Origin: Pseudomonadota bacterium
GTDB lineage: Bacteria; Myxococcota_A; UBA796; SXON01
DNA length: 64,000 nt
Reading direction: 5' to 3'
Assembly (NCBI GenBank): GCA_030685065.1
Contig: JAUXQH010000082.1
Coordinates: forward strand, 1 to 64,000
Positions 36,392-45,158 of this stretch are shown here, in pieces (the first letter of the stretch is position 1; each line of letters begins with the position of its first letter). The notes beneath the pieces were generated by a model. That model did not search any database. It was not told the DNA's origin and saw only the letters and a program-made list of their open reading frames with translations. The position numbers and the translations under genes are program-made.

Positions 36392-38845
36392 ATGAAGCTG
36401 GTTGTCGCCGAGAAGCCGTCCGTCGCGCGGGACCTCGCGCGCGTGATCGGCGCGACCACCAAGGGCGATGGTTGCATCGAGGGCGCGGGCGTGCGGGTGA
36501 CGTGGTGCATCGGGCACCTCGCCGAGCTCGAGGACCCCGCGCACTACCACGCCGCGTGGAAGCGGTGGTCGTTCGACACCCTCCCGATGATCCCGGAGCG
36601 CTTCGACCTGCGGATGCGCTCCGGCGACATCCGCGAGCACTTCACCGCGCTCAAGCGGATGCTGCGCGACCGCGACGTCACCGAGGTCATCAACGCGTGC
36701 GACGCGGGGCGCGAGGGCGAGCTCATCTTCCGGTACGTCTTCGAGCTCGTGGGGTGCACCCGCCCCGTGCGGCGGCTCTGGACCAGCTCGCTCACGGACG
36801 AGGCCATCCGGAACGCGTGGTCCCGCCTGCGTCCGGGGCACGAATTCGACGCGCTGGCCGACGCCGCGCGCTGCCGCTCCGAGGCGGACTGGCTCGTCGG
36901 CCTCAACGCGACGCGCGCCCTGACCTGCCTCGCGCGCCAGGGTGGCGGCGAACAGCTGCTCTCCGTGGGCCGCGTGCAGACCCCCACGCTCGCGATGATC
37001 GTAGGGCGCGACCGCGCGATCGCCGCGTTCGTGGCCGTGCCGTACTGGCTGGTCAAGGCCCGCTTCGAGGCGGGCGGCGCGGAGAAGGGCACCTGGGAAG
37101 CCACCTTCTTTCAGCGCGCGCAGGAGCGCCCCGGAGACAAGGCGGGGGAGAAGCCCGCCGATCGGCCCGACGGCGCCGAGCCCGAGGCCCCGGTCGCCGA
37201 GCGCGTCCTCGACAAGGCGACCGCGGAGGCCATCGCCGCCGCCACGCTCGGCCAGCCCGGCACCGTCGCCGAGGCCGACCGCAAGCGGATCCGCGAGCAG
37301 CCGCCGCTCCTGTACGATCTGACGGCGCTCCAGCGCCGCGCGAACGAGCGCTACGGCATCTCCGCGCCGATGACCTTGCAGATCGCGCAGGCGCTCTACG
37401 AGAAGCACAAGCTCATCACGTACCCACGCACCGACGCGCGCTACCTCACGCCCGACCAGGTGGGCGAGCTGCCGAAGGTGCTCGAGGGGCTGGCCCGGCT
37501 GCCCACCTACAAGCCGTTCGCGGACGCGCTGCTCGCGAACCCGATCAACCCCGGGCGCCGCGTCGTCGACGCCGCGGAGGTCGGCGATCACCACGCCATC
37601 CTGCCGACCGGACGCACGCCCGAGCCCTCGCGCCTCGACGCGAACGAGCGGCGGGTGTTCGATCTCGTCGCTCGCCGGCTGATGGCGGCGCTCTCGCCCG
37701 ACGCGCTGTTCGACGCCACCACGCTGATCGTGAGGGTGACGCCCGCTGAGCCAGGCCCCGCCGCCAGCCCCGAGGCCAGCCCCACCGAGCTGCCGCCGCT
37801 GCTCTACCGCGCGCGCGGCCGCGTCTGCCGCGACCCCGGTTGGCGCGCGGTCGACCCGCCCGGCAAGAGCCGGGAGCTCGACCTGCCGAACGTCAACCCC
37901 GGCGATGCCGCCCAGGCCAGCGACGTGCGCGTGATCGAAGAGAAGACCCGCCCGCCGCGCCCCTTCAACGACAGCACGCTGCTCGGCGCGATGGAGACGG
38001 CGGGAAAGAGCCTGGACGACGACGCCCTGAAGCGCGCCATGCGCCACGCCGGCCTCGGCACGCCCGCCACCCGCGCCGCCATCCTCGAGACGCTCCTGGG
38101 CCGCGAGTACATCGTGCGCCAGGCCCGCGACCTGCGCGCCACCGACCGTGGCACCGCGCTGATCGACGCGGTGCCGCTCGACGAGCTCAAGTCCGCGGAG
38201 CTCACGGGGCGCTGGGAGGCCCGTCTCGCCGCGATCGCGGAGGGAAAGGACGCCCGCGAGGACTTCATGCGCGATGTGTCCGACCACGTCCGCGAGGTGG
38301 TGGCCGCCATCGCGGGGGCCGCGCCGCCCCCCGCCGAGGTGTCGGACAAGACGCCCACGGTGTCGCTGGGGCCGTGCCCCCTGTGCGGCACCCCCGTCCG
38401 CGAGACCCCGCGGGTCTACGCGTGCGACACCGGCCGCGGCTGCGCGTTCGTGGTCTGGAAGACGATGTCCCAGCGCCCCGTCAGCGCGCGGATGGTCAAG
38501 CAGCTCCTGAAGGACGGCCGCTCCGAGGTGGTCAAGGGGTGGAAGAGCAAGGCCGGAAAGGCGTTCGAGGCGGGGCTGGAGTGGCGGGAGGGCAAGGTCC
38601 AATTCGCGTTCGCGCCGCGCGAGGCCACGGCGGAGCCGGAGTCTCCCGTGGGGCTGCCCTGCCCGGCCTGCAAGGAGGGGAGGACCGTGCGCGGCAAGTC
38701 CGCCTGGGGGTGCGGCCGGTGGCGCGAGGGATGCCGCTTCGTGCTGCCGTTCGAAGACGCGGGGAAGCCGCTCACGGACGCCCAGGCCGTGGCGAGGATC
38801 CGCGGGCCGCGCCGCGCCGTGGCGGGCGCGAACCGCTCCAACTAG
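36392..38845 (+). CDS. topB: DNA topoisomerase III
   Basis: An 817-residue type IA topoisomerase that cuts and passes single strands to relax or decatenate DNA. The Toprim domain opens VVAEKPSVARDLARVIG with the acidic DAGREGE near 104-110. The active-site Tyr344 lies in LITYPRTDAR. The C-terminus has zinc-ribbon Cys pairs (CPLCGTPV and a later CPACKEG). The start ATG has a purine-rich GGAGGGGAG upstream. A separate topoisomerase I gene lies at 47412. Confidence 0.95.
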   Translation: MKLVVAEKPSVARDLARVIGATTKGDGCIEGAGVRVTWCIGHLAELEDPAHYHAAWKRWSFDTLPMIPERFDLRMRSGDIREHFTALKRMLRDRDVTEVINACDAGREGELIFRYVFELVGCTRPVRRLWTSSLTDEAIRNAWSRLRPGHEFDALADAARCRSEADWLVGLNATRALTCLARQGGGEQLLSVGRVQTPTLAMIVGRDRAIAAFVAVPYWLVKARFEAGGAEKGTWEATFFQRAQERPGDKAGEKPADRPDGAEPEAPVAERVLDKATAEAIAAATLGQPGTVAEADRKRIREQPPLLYDLTALQRRANERYGISAPMTLQIAQALYEKHKLITYPRTDARYLTPDQVGELPKVLEGLARLPTYKPFADALLANPINPGRRVVDAAEVGDHHAILPTGRTPEPSRLDANERRVFDLVARRLMAALSPDALFDATTLIVRVTPAEPGPAASPEASPTELPPLLYRARGRVCRDPGWRAVDPPGKSRELDLPNVNPGDAAQASDVRVIEEKTRPPRPFNDSTLLGAMETAGKSLDDDALKRAMRHAGLGTPATRAAILETLLGREYIVRQARDLRATDRGTALIDAVPLDELKSAELTGRWEARLAAIAEGKDAREDFMRDVSDHVREVVAAIAGAAPPPAEVSDKTPTVSLGPCPLCGTPVRETPRVYACDTGRGCAFVVWKTMSQRPVSARMVKQLLKDGRSEVVKGWKSKAGKAFEAGLEWREGKVQFAFAPREATAEPESPVGLPCPACKEGRTVRGKSAWGCGRWREGCRFVLPFEDAGKPLTDAQAVARIRGPRRAVAGANRSN

Positions 38846-38846
38846 C

Positions 38847-38894
38847 GGCTCGCCGCGACGAAGCAGGAGGGACCGACGGTCGCTGAGGCGAGCC
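38847..38894. terminator. Hairpin between convergent genes
   Basis: GGCTCGCC-GCGAC at 38847-38859 pairs with GTCGC-TGA-GGCGAGCC at 38879-38894, with a 3-nt bulge. It sits just after the topB stop and before the end of the convergent MopE lipoprotein gene, so it could stop both. No U-run. Confidence 0.5.
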
Positions 38895-38914
38895 CCGCAC
38901 CGGTCACCCGCCCC

Positions 38915-40558
38915 TCACGCCCCGGTGCACGTGTAGGTGACCCGCACCGTGTCGGAGCTGGACGTGCCCATGCAATCGGTCGCGGTGAGTCGAACCTCGA
39001 TCTCGACCTCGGTGTCGGCTTCGTACGTGGCGTCGGGGCCCTCCACCGTGAGCGTGACCGACGAGCCGGTCGCCGAAGAGAGGGCGCCGGAGTCGGCGCC
39101 GCTCACGATGGACCACGCGTAGGTGAGGTCGTCGCCGTCGGCGTCCGTCACGCCCGTGCCGGAGAGGGTGAACACCTTCTCGTCGCAGGCGCGACAGGCG
39201 TAGCTCTCCCCGTAGCTGATCGGCGTGCACGTGGACGTGTCGCTCCCGCTCTGGTCCGCGCCCGCCCGGGTGACGGGCACGCTGTTCGTCGGGCGCGTGG
39301 CGACCGTGATGTCGATGCTCGCGGGCGCGGACTCGACATCGCCGTTGTCGACGACAAGGTCGAAGCTGTACGTGCCGGCCACGTCCGCCGTGAAGGTGGG
39401 CGCCTCCGAGTCCGTGGTCACGATGTCGTCGGTCGTGCGCCCGGATGCCGAGGGCTCGCCGACCAGCTCCCAGTCGTAGGTGAGGGGCAGGCCCGCGAGG
39501 TCGTAGGAGCCGCCGCCGTCCAGCCCCAGATCGTCGCAGGTGTAGGTGGATCCGGAGCTGTCCGCGACCGCCACCGGCTCCGCGGTCGCGGTGCCGCTGC
39601 AATCGTTGTCGATGCCGGTCGACGTGCCCTCGGGCGCGCCCGGGTAGATGGCGTCGTCGAAGTCGTCGCAGTCGCCCTCGGTCAGGTCGAAGCCGTCGCG
39701 ATCGGCGTCCGCGGTGCAGCTCTCGTCCACCGTGCCGTCGCAATTGTCGTCCACCTCGTTGCCGCAGTCATCGGCGGCGGCGGGGTTCACGCGATCCTCC
39801 GTGTCGTCGCAGTCATCCCCGTTCATGACGAAGAAGTCCGCCGGGGCCTCGCAGTCGGTCACGGCGTAGGAGGCGTCCCCGTAGCCGTCCGAGTCGAGGT
39901 CGACGTACCAGGTGGGGATGTCGGCCATCCCGGTGGTGTCGATCGTGCCGTCGCAGTCGTCATCGACGCCGTTGCACACCTCGTCCTCCGCGGGGCTCAC
40001 GTCGCGGTCGCGGTCGTCACAATCGCCGCCGCCCTCGACCCACCCGGCGCCCGGATCGCACGCGGTCACCATCGTGGCGTCGTCCCCGTAGCCGTCGCCG
40101 TCCTCGTCGGCGTACCACGTGGACGCGCCCACGCTCGCGGCGGGGTCGGTCTCGCCGTCGCAGTCGTCGTCCACGCCGTTGCAGACCTCGGCGGCGCCAG
40201 GGTTCACGGCGGCGTCGGCGTCGTCACAGTCGATGCGGTCGGTGTACCCGTCCTCGTCGAGGTCGACGGGCAGATCGACGTCGGTGTCGGTGTCGGTGTC
40301 CGAGTCCGTGTCGGTATCCGAGTCCGCGTCGGTATCCGAGTCCGTGTCGGTGTCCGCGTCCGTGTCGGCGTCCGTGTCGGCGTCCGTGTCGGTGTCCGAG
40401 TCGGCGTCCGAGTCGGCGTCCGAGTCGGCGTCCGAGTCGGCATCGGTGTCCGCGTCCGACTCGTCGACAACGCTGGTGTCCGCGTCCTTGTCCCCGTCGA
40501 CCTGGACGGGAACACAGCCGGAGAGCGCGAGGAGGAGCGGAAGGGAGAGGATTCGCAT
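38915..40558 (-). CDS. MopE-repeat lipoprotein with Asp-rich stalk and Ig/PKD-like domains
   Basis: A 547-residue surface protein. The ATG at 40558 gives a signal ending ALSGC (Cys15); a second ATG at 40567 would add three residues. A long acidic stalk of Asp-Ala/Ser/Thr pairs runs about 35-100. Four MopE-like metal-binding units follow, with DCDD and DDDCDG boxes, to about 310. The C-terminal part has two Ig/PKD-like domains (LTYDWELVG and LTYAWSIVSG) and Cys pairs including CRAC. The domain set matches the other MopE proteins at 3656-7113. Probable surface metal-binding or adhesive protein. Confidence 0.85.
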   Translation of the reverse strand: MRILSLPLLLALSGCVPVQVDGDKDADTSVVDESDADTDADSDADSDADSDADSDTDTDADTDADTDADTDTDSDTDADSDTDTDSDTDTDTDVDLPVDLDEDGYTDRIDCDDADAAVNPGAAEVCNGVDDDCDGETDPAASVGASTWYADEDGDGYGDDATMVTACDPGAGWVEGGGDCDDRDRDVSPAEDEVCNGVDDDCDGTIDTTGMADIPTWYVDLDSDGYGDASYAVTDCEAPADFFVMNGDDCDDTEDRVNPAAADDCGNEVDDNCDGTVDESCTADADRDGFDLTEGDCDDFDDAIYPGAPEGTSTGIDNDCSGTATAEPVAVADSSGSTYTCDDLGLDGGGSYDLAGLPLTYDWELVGEPSASGRTTDDIVTTDSEAPTFTADVAGTYSFDLVVDNGDVESAPASIDITVATRPTNSVPVTRAGADQSGSDTSTCTPISYGESYACRACDEKVFTLSGTGVTDADGDDLTYAWSIVSGADSGALSSATGSSVTLTVEGPDATYEADTEVEIEVRLTATDCMGTSSSDTVRVTYTCTGA

Positions 40559-40644
40559 CGAGCACATTCCGGGCGGCAAGCGCCACGGTATCTCGAAATC
40601 CTCGCACGCGGCGCTGAACCTGGGCCGCAGGCGCGGTCGGGCTC

Positions 40645-41343
40645 TTAGGAGCGTTGCGCGGTGAGCACCCGGTTGCTCGCGAGCTTGACGGCAAGCCCGC
40701 GGAGCCCTGCCAGGGCGAGCGCCGCGCTCACTTCGATCGGGATCTCGTTGTAGGAGCCCCACTCGTTGGTGTGGGTGGCCTCCATCTTCTCGCGGAGCCA
40801 GGTGTGCGCGCTCTTGGCGGCGCCCTGCGCGTCGTTCGTGTCGAGCGCGGTGGCGAAGCGGCGCCAGGGCAGCCCCAGACCGGCGTCGGACAGCTCGCAG
40901 GCGCGCGCCGAGGCCTGGAGCGCCGGGGCGTCCTCCACCAGGGCGGCGGCGGCGAGCCGCGCGTTGTGGACCGAGCCCGGGAGCGCGGCGGCGGTGTGGA
41001 GGAGGAACGTACGCGCGGCCTCGAGCGAGAGGGCGCGGCGCTCGGTGGGGGCCAGGGCCAGGGCCAGCAACCCGCGGGTCGCCGCGAAGTCGGCGTAGGC
41101 GCCCGGGTTGACGCGACCCTCCCCCACGGCCGCGATCCACTCGACCATTCGGCGGCCCGCGCGATCGACCAGGGCCAGGGCTTCATCCTCGCGGTCGAGC
41201 AGACAGGCGGCCGACGCCGAGCGCACCAGGTGGTTTACCACGTTGTGGTACTCGACCACGGCGAGGTAGCGGTTCTCGTACAGATCGACGCGCAGGAGCA
41301 CGCCGGCCAGGCGTTCGTGGTCGGCTTCGGGCCAGGTCGTCAT
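40645..41343 (-). CDS. Helical protein of unknown function
   Basis: 232 residues, nearly all amphipathic helix with Ala/Leu/Arg, resembling a TPR-like solenoid (EARTFLLHTAAALPGSVHNA, LAAAALVEDAPALQASA). No signal peptide or catalytic motif. The ATG at 41343 is chosen because upstream sequence is shared with the tRNA terminator region. I do not recognise the family. Confidence 0.65.
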   Translation of the reverse strand: MTTWPEADHERLAGVLLRVDLYENRYLAVVEYHNVVNHLVRSASAACLLDREDEALALVDRAGRRMVEWIAAVGEGRVNPGAYADFAATRGLLALALAPTERRALSLEAARTFLLHTAAALPGSVHNARLAAAALVEDAPALQASARACELSDAGLGLPWRRFATALDTNDAQGAAKSAHTWLREKMEATHTNEWGSYNEIPIEVSAALALAGLRGLAVKLASNRVLTAQRS

Positions 41344-41420
41344 CGGCACCACCGGTGGCCCTCGGGACCAGCTTGGGGAACTGCGTGCGGAACAGCCTGT
41401 GGAGAAGCTGTAGTGCCGAT

Positions 41421-41469
41421 GAGGAAAAACGAAGCGGGGGCACACCCGCGGTCTGCGGATGTGCCCCCG
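41421..41469 (-). terminator. Rho-independent terminator of the serS-tRNA transcript
   Basis: Read on the minus strand, CGGGGGCACA (41460-41469) pairs exactly with TGTGCCCCCG (41435-41444) and is followed by CTTCGTTTTTCC. A 10-bp GC stem and a five-T run directly after tRNA-Arg make this one of the clearest terminators in the window. Confidence 0.85.
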
Positions 41470-41473
41470 TAGA

Positions 41474-41550
41474 TGGTGCACCCTGAGAGGCTCGAACTCC
41501 CAACCTTCTGATCCGTAGTCAGATGCTCTATCCAATTGAGCTAAGGGTGC
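41474..41550 (-). tRNA. tRNA-Arg (ACG)
   Basis: Acceptor GCACCCT pairs with AGGGTGC. The anticodon stem TCTGA/TCAGA encloses loop CTACGGA with anticodon ACG. T-loop TTCGAGC. The 3' CCA is encoded. Decoding CGN with ACG needs adenosine-to-inosine editing by TadA. Confidence 0.93.
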
Positions 41551-41609
41551 ATATTCAACGAGCGTTTTTGCGGAGCGTATCGACCGGGCCGATCCGAGGC
41601 TCCTGAAGA

Positions 41610-41700
41610 TGGCGGAGACGGAGGGATTTGAACCCTCGGTACGCTTTTGGCATACACTCGCTTAGCAAGCGAGCACCTTCGGCCACTCGGTCACGTCTCC
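41610..41700 (-). tRNA. tRNA-Ser (GCT)
   Basis: Acceptor GGAGACG pairs with CGTCTCC; discriminator G and encoded CCA. The anticodon stem CTCGC/GCGAG has loop TTGCTAA, anticodon GCT (reads AGC/AGU). A long variable arm (class II tRNA) is present, as expected for serine. Confidence 0.93.
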
Positions 41701-41716
41701 ATGTATGTAAAGCGAG

Positions 41717-41802
41717 AGGAGGTGGTGGGGTTCGAACCCACGGCCCCTTGTGAGGGCTGCGGTTTTCAAGACCGCTGCCTTAAACCGCTCGGCCACACCT
41801 CC
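41717..41802 (-). tRNA. tRNA-Ser (TGA)
   Basis: Acceptor GGAGGTG pairs with CACCTCC. The anticodon arm GCGGTCTTGAAAACCGC gives anticodon TGA. The long variable arm fits serine. Unlike its two neighbours, CCA is not encoded and the discriminator base reads T. Confidence 0.88.
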
Positions 41803-41821
41803 GGGGTGAGGCCCACTGCAC

Positions 41822-43123
41822 TTATAGCCCCGAGTGGATTCGGTCAAGGCCTCTCATGTACGGTCGCAGCGCTTCAGGTACGATCACGCTGCCGTCGGGC
41901 TCCTGGTAGTTCTCCAGGATGGCCACCAGCGTGCGCCCGACCGCCAGGGCCGAGCCGTTGAGGGTGTGCAAGAACGTGGTCTTCTTCTCGCCTTCGCGCT
42001 TGAACCGGAGCTTGAGCCGGCGGGCCTGGAAGTCGTGGAAGTTCGTGCACGAGCTGATCTCGCGGTAGGCCTGCTGGCCCGGGAGCCACACCTCGAGATC
42101 GTAGCCGCGAGCGCCGCCGAAGCCCACGTCCCCCGCGCAGCGCGCGACCACCTGGTACGGCAGCCCGAGCCGCTGGAGGCAGGCCTCGGCGTGCGCGGTG
42201 ATGGTCTCCAGCGCGGCCTCGCTCTCCTCGGGGCGCACGATGTGCACCACCTCGACCTTGTGGAACTGGTGCACGCGGATGAGCCCGCGGGTGTCACGGC
42301 CGGCGGCCCCCGCCTCGGAGCGGAAGCACGGCGTGAACGCGCAGTAGCGGACGGGGAGCGCCGCATCGTCCAGGATCTCGTCCTGGTGCAGGTTGGTGAC
42401 CGGGACCTCGGCGGTGGGGATGAGGAACGCGTCCTCCCCGGCGAGCTGCGTGGTGAGCTTGAAGAGGTCCGCCTCGAACTTGGGGAGCTGGGTCGTGCCG
42501 ACGAGCGCGCTCCGGCGCACCAGGTACGGCACCATGACCTCGCGGTAGCCGTGCTCGCTCACGTGGATGTCGAGGAAAAACTGCACCAGCGCCCGCTCGA
42601 GCTGGGCGAGCGGCCCGGAGAGCACGTAGAAGCGCGAGCCCGCGATCTTCGCGGCGCGCTCGGGGTCGTACATGCCGAGCGCCACGGCCAGATCGTCGTG
42701 GAGGCGGCCCTCGGCGCGCGGCGTGCCCCACTTGCGGACGACGGGGTTGTCCGCATCCCCGGCGCCGTCGGGCGTGGCCGGGTCGACCAGGTTGGGGAGG
42801 CCGAGCAGGAGGTCCTGCTCCTCCGCCTCGATCCCGACGAGCTCCGCGTCGAGCTGGCCCGCGCGCTCGGTGGCGGCGCGCACCTCGGCCTTCATGGCCT
42901 CGGCCTCCAGCTTCTCCCCGGCCTTCATCGCCGCGCCGATCTTCGGCGAGAGCTCGTTGCGGGTGGCCCGACAGCGGTCCCCCTCGGTGGAGAGCGCACG
43001 GCGGCGGGCGACGAGCTCGACCAGGCGGTCGACGACGGCGAGCGCATCGGGCCCGGCGTGACGCCGCGCGAGGCTCTCGCGGACGCGCTCGGGGTGCGTG
43101 GCGAACAGGTTCGGATCGAGCAT
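41822..43123 (-). CDS. serS: Seryl-tRNA synthetase
   Basis: A 433-residue class II synthetase charging tRNA-Ser. Residues about 1-110 form the tRNA-binding helical arm (DPNLFATHPERVRESLARR). Motif 2 is CFRSEAGAAGRDTRGLIRVH, with HQFHKVEV, and motif 3 is NGSALAVGRTLVAILENYQ. It ends only 20 bp before tRNA-Ser(TGA), and tRNA-Ser(GCT) and tRNA-Arg follow before a strong terminator. One transcript therefore probably makes the enzyme and two of its substrates. Confidence 0.97.
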   Translation of the reverse strand: MLDPNLFATHPERVRESLARRHAGPDALAVVDRLVELVARRRALSTEGDRCRATRNELSPKIGAAMKAGEKLEAEAMKAEVRAATERAGQLDAELVGIEAEEQDLLLGLPNLVDPATPDGAGDADNPVVRKWGTPRAEGRLHDDLAVALGMYDPERAAKIAGSRFYVLSGPLAQLERALVQFFLDIHVSEHGYREVMVPYLVRRSALVGTTQLPKFEADLFKLTTQLAGEDAFLIPTAEVPVTNLHQDEILDDAALPVRYCAFTPCFRSEAGAAGRDTRGLIRVHQFHKVEVVHIVRPEESEAALETITAHAEACLQRLGLPYQVVARCAGDVGFGGARGYDLEVWLPGQQAYREISSCTNFHDFQARRLKLRFKREGEKKTTFLHTLNGSALAVGRTLVAILENYQEPDGSVIVPEALRPYMRGLDRIHSGL

Positions 43124-43202
43124 GGCGCGGCTTCTAACCGGCGGGAGGCCGCGTTGCCGAGGGCGCCGGCCCGGACGACGGGAGCATTTCTCCCGAGCGC
43201 TC

Positions 43203-44264
43203 CTAAGAGCGTCGTTCGTCGTCCCTCGCCTGGGCCTCGCGTCGGTTGTGACGCAACGAGCTCCACAACGCCACGACGATGAACCCGGCGCCGATCAGGC
43301 CGGTGATGACCTCGGGCACGTGCACGAACGTCTTGAGGAACATGATGACCGCCAGGGCGATGATGGCGTAGAACGCGCCATGCTCGAGGTAGCGGTACTC
43401 GGCGAGGGTGCCCTTCTCCACCAGCATGACGGTGAGGCTCCGGACGAACATCGCGCCCGTGCCGAGGCCGATCGCGATGACGAAGAGGTTGTTGGACAGG
43501 GCGAAGGCGCCGATCACGCCGTCGAAGCTGAAGCTCGCGTCGAGCACCTCGAGGTAGAGGAACGCCGCGAGGCCCGAGCGCACCGCGAGGCCCTGCGCCT
43601 CGGACGCGGCGTCCAGCACGGCGCTGATGCCGTCCACCGCGATGAACGCGAGCAGCCCGAAGATGCCCATCGTGAGGAACGTGAGGCGCTCGTCCTGGGC
43701 GAGCTGGGTGGAGACCCCCCAGAGGAGGAGGAGGCACAGGCCGATCTGCACCGCCTCGACGCGGCCCAGCTGCGCGATCGGGCGCTCGAGCCAGGCGATC
43801 CAGAAGACCTCCTTCTCCAGGTCGATGAAGTGCTTGAGCCCGACCATCGCCAGGAACGCCCCACCGAACGCGGAGACGGACACGTGCGCGGTCTCGATGA
43901 TGTGCGAATACTCGTCGGGCTCCGTGGCGGCGAGCACCACCGCGTCGATCGGCCCGATGTGCGCGATGAGCGAGACGATCGCGAGCGGAAAGACGATGCG
44001 CATGCCGAAGACGGCGATGGCGATGCCCCACGTGATGAAGCGGTGCCGCCACACCTCGTCCATGTCCTTGAGCACGGTCGCGTTGACGACGGCGTTGTCG
44101 AAGGAGAGCGAGATCTCCAGGATCGACAGGACGAAGACGATGAACGCCGACTGCAGCCCGCCGGAGAGGGTGCCGGTGTACGAGTAGCCGATCACGCCGC
44201 CGAGCAGCACCCCCAGGATCGCGGTAGCGATCGAGGCACCAAAGTACTTGAGGCTGTCGCCCAT
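43203..44264 (-). CDS. DUF475/TerC-like integral membrane protein
   Basis: A 353-residue protein with about nine membrane helices. Two acidic intramembrane motifs, LEISLSFDNAVVNA near the N-terminus and DASFSFDGVIGAF later, are the hallmark of the TerC/DUF475 group. TerC proteins are linked to metal export and tellurite resistance, but the function of DUF475 members is not settled. A hydrophilic basic C-terminus (HNRREAQARDDERRS) ends it. It lies 79 bp upstream of serS on the same strand and is divergent from the lipoprotein gene at 44428. Confidence 0.87.
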   Translation of the reverse strand: MGDSLKYFGASIATAILGVLLGGVIGYSYTGTLSGGLQSAFIVFVLSILEISLSFDNAVVNATVLKDMDEVWRHRFITWGIAIAVFGMRIVFPLAIVSLIAHIGPIDAVVLAATEPDEYSHIIETAHVSVSAFGGAFLAMVGLKHFIDLEKEVFWIAWLERPIAQLGRVEAVQIGLCLLLLWGVSTQLAQDERLTFLTMGIFGLLAFIAVDGISAVLDAASEAQGLAVRSGLAAFLYLEVLDASFSFDGVIGAFALSNNLFVIAIGLGTGAMFVRSLTVMLVEKGTLAEYRYLEHGAFYAIIALAVIMFLKTFVHVPEVITGLIGAGFIVVALWSSLRHNRREAQARDDERRS

Positions 44265-44427
44265 TCACGCCCGCCCGGTGTCGAGGAAGGCGCGAAGTCT
44301 AACCGTTCGGAAGCCGCGAATTCGGAAGAGCGGCGCCGATGGAGGCGGCGGTCACGTCGCCGCCGCGCGTCGCGGCCTCCTCGATTCGACCCCGTTTCGT
44401 AGCATAGTGGGCACCGAGGAGGTCTCG

Positions 44428-45153
44428 ATGCGACCGGTGCTCGCGCTCGCCCTGTCGGCCTGTTCTCAGACACTCCTGCTCGACCAGCTCCGCCCGTTCG
44501 TCCCCGAGCCGCCGGCGCGGACCATCGTGGAGGCGTGCGAGCGCGGCGAGGTGGAGCACCGGGCGCTCGACGTGCGCTTCCCCGAGCGCGATGCGGGCTG
44601 CGAGTGGGGCGTGGACGGCAACCTCGACCCCGGACAGGGCGTCATCAGCGCGCGCACCGAGGACGTCGTGGTGCTCGAGATGCCGACGGACGTGGCGATC
44701 TGCGACGTGACGCTCGACTTCCGGGGTCCCGATCCGGAGTCCGAGCAGATCTTGCGCTACGACGACGCCTTCATCCTCACCCTCGACGACGTGGTCCTGG
44801 CCGCCAGCTATGGGCCCATGGTCGAGCTCCTCGAGGAGGAGGGCCACCTCCGCCTGTACGACTGGGATCGCCTCGCGGGGGCGCCGTTCTCCTTCGCCGA
44901 CCTCGATGCCTACTGCCTCGGCGCCGCGGAGGGCCTCTCGACCTGCACCATCCCGCCGCCCGAGACGTCCGGGATCATCTCGCTCGACTTCGGCAGCGAG
45001 ATCGTCGACGAGCTCGCGGACCATGCCTACCGCCAGCAGCGCTACGCCTTCGCCTTCATCTCCGTCGGCGACAACGACGAGGACGTGGACTGCTCTCACG
45101 CCGAGTTCGGCTTCACGGTCGACGTAGACTACGTGCGCTACACGGCGGATTGA
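44428..45153 (+). CDS. Lipoprotein of unknown function
   Basis: 241 residues. GAGGAGG precedes the ATG at 44428, and the signal ends LALSAC (Cys near 12). The mature domain is acidic, beta-rich and Cys-containing (six Cys), probably disulfide-linked. No family recognised. The stop is 5 bp before the permease gene, so they form an operon. Confidence 0.73.
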   Translation: MRPVLALALSACSQTLLLDQLRPFVPEPPARTIVEACERGEVEHRALDVRFPERDAGCEWGVDGNLDPGQGVISARTEDVVVLEMPTDVAICDVTLDFRGPDPESEQILRYDDAFILTLDDVVLAASYGPMVELLEEEGHLRLYDWDRLAGAPFSFADLDAYCLGAAEGLSTCTIPPPETSGIISLDFGSEIVDELADHAYRQQRYAFAFISVGDNDEDVDCSHAEFGFTVDVDYVRYTAD

Positions 45154-45158
45154 GCGCG

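Noticed and set aside
34853..38602. A very long minus-strand open frame opposite topB
   Set aside because: It runs antisense to a complete topoisomerase III with all motifs and to the repeat array; it has no recognisable domains and reflects GC-rich codon bias.
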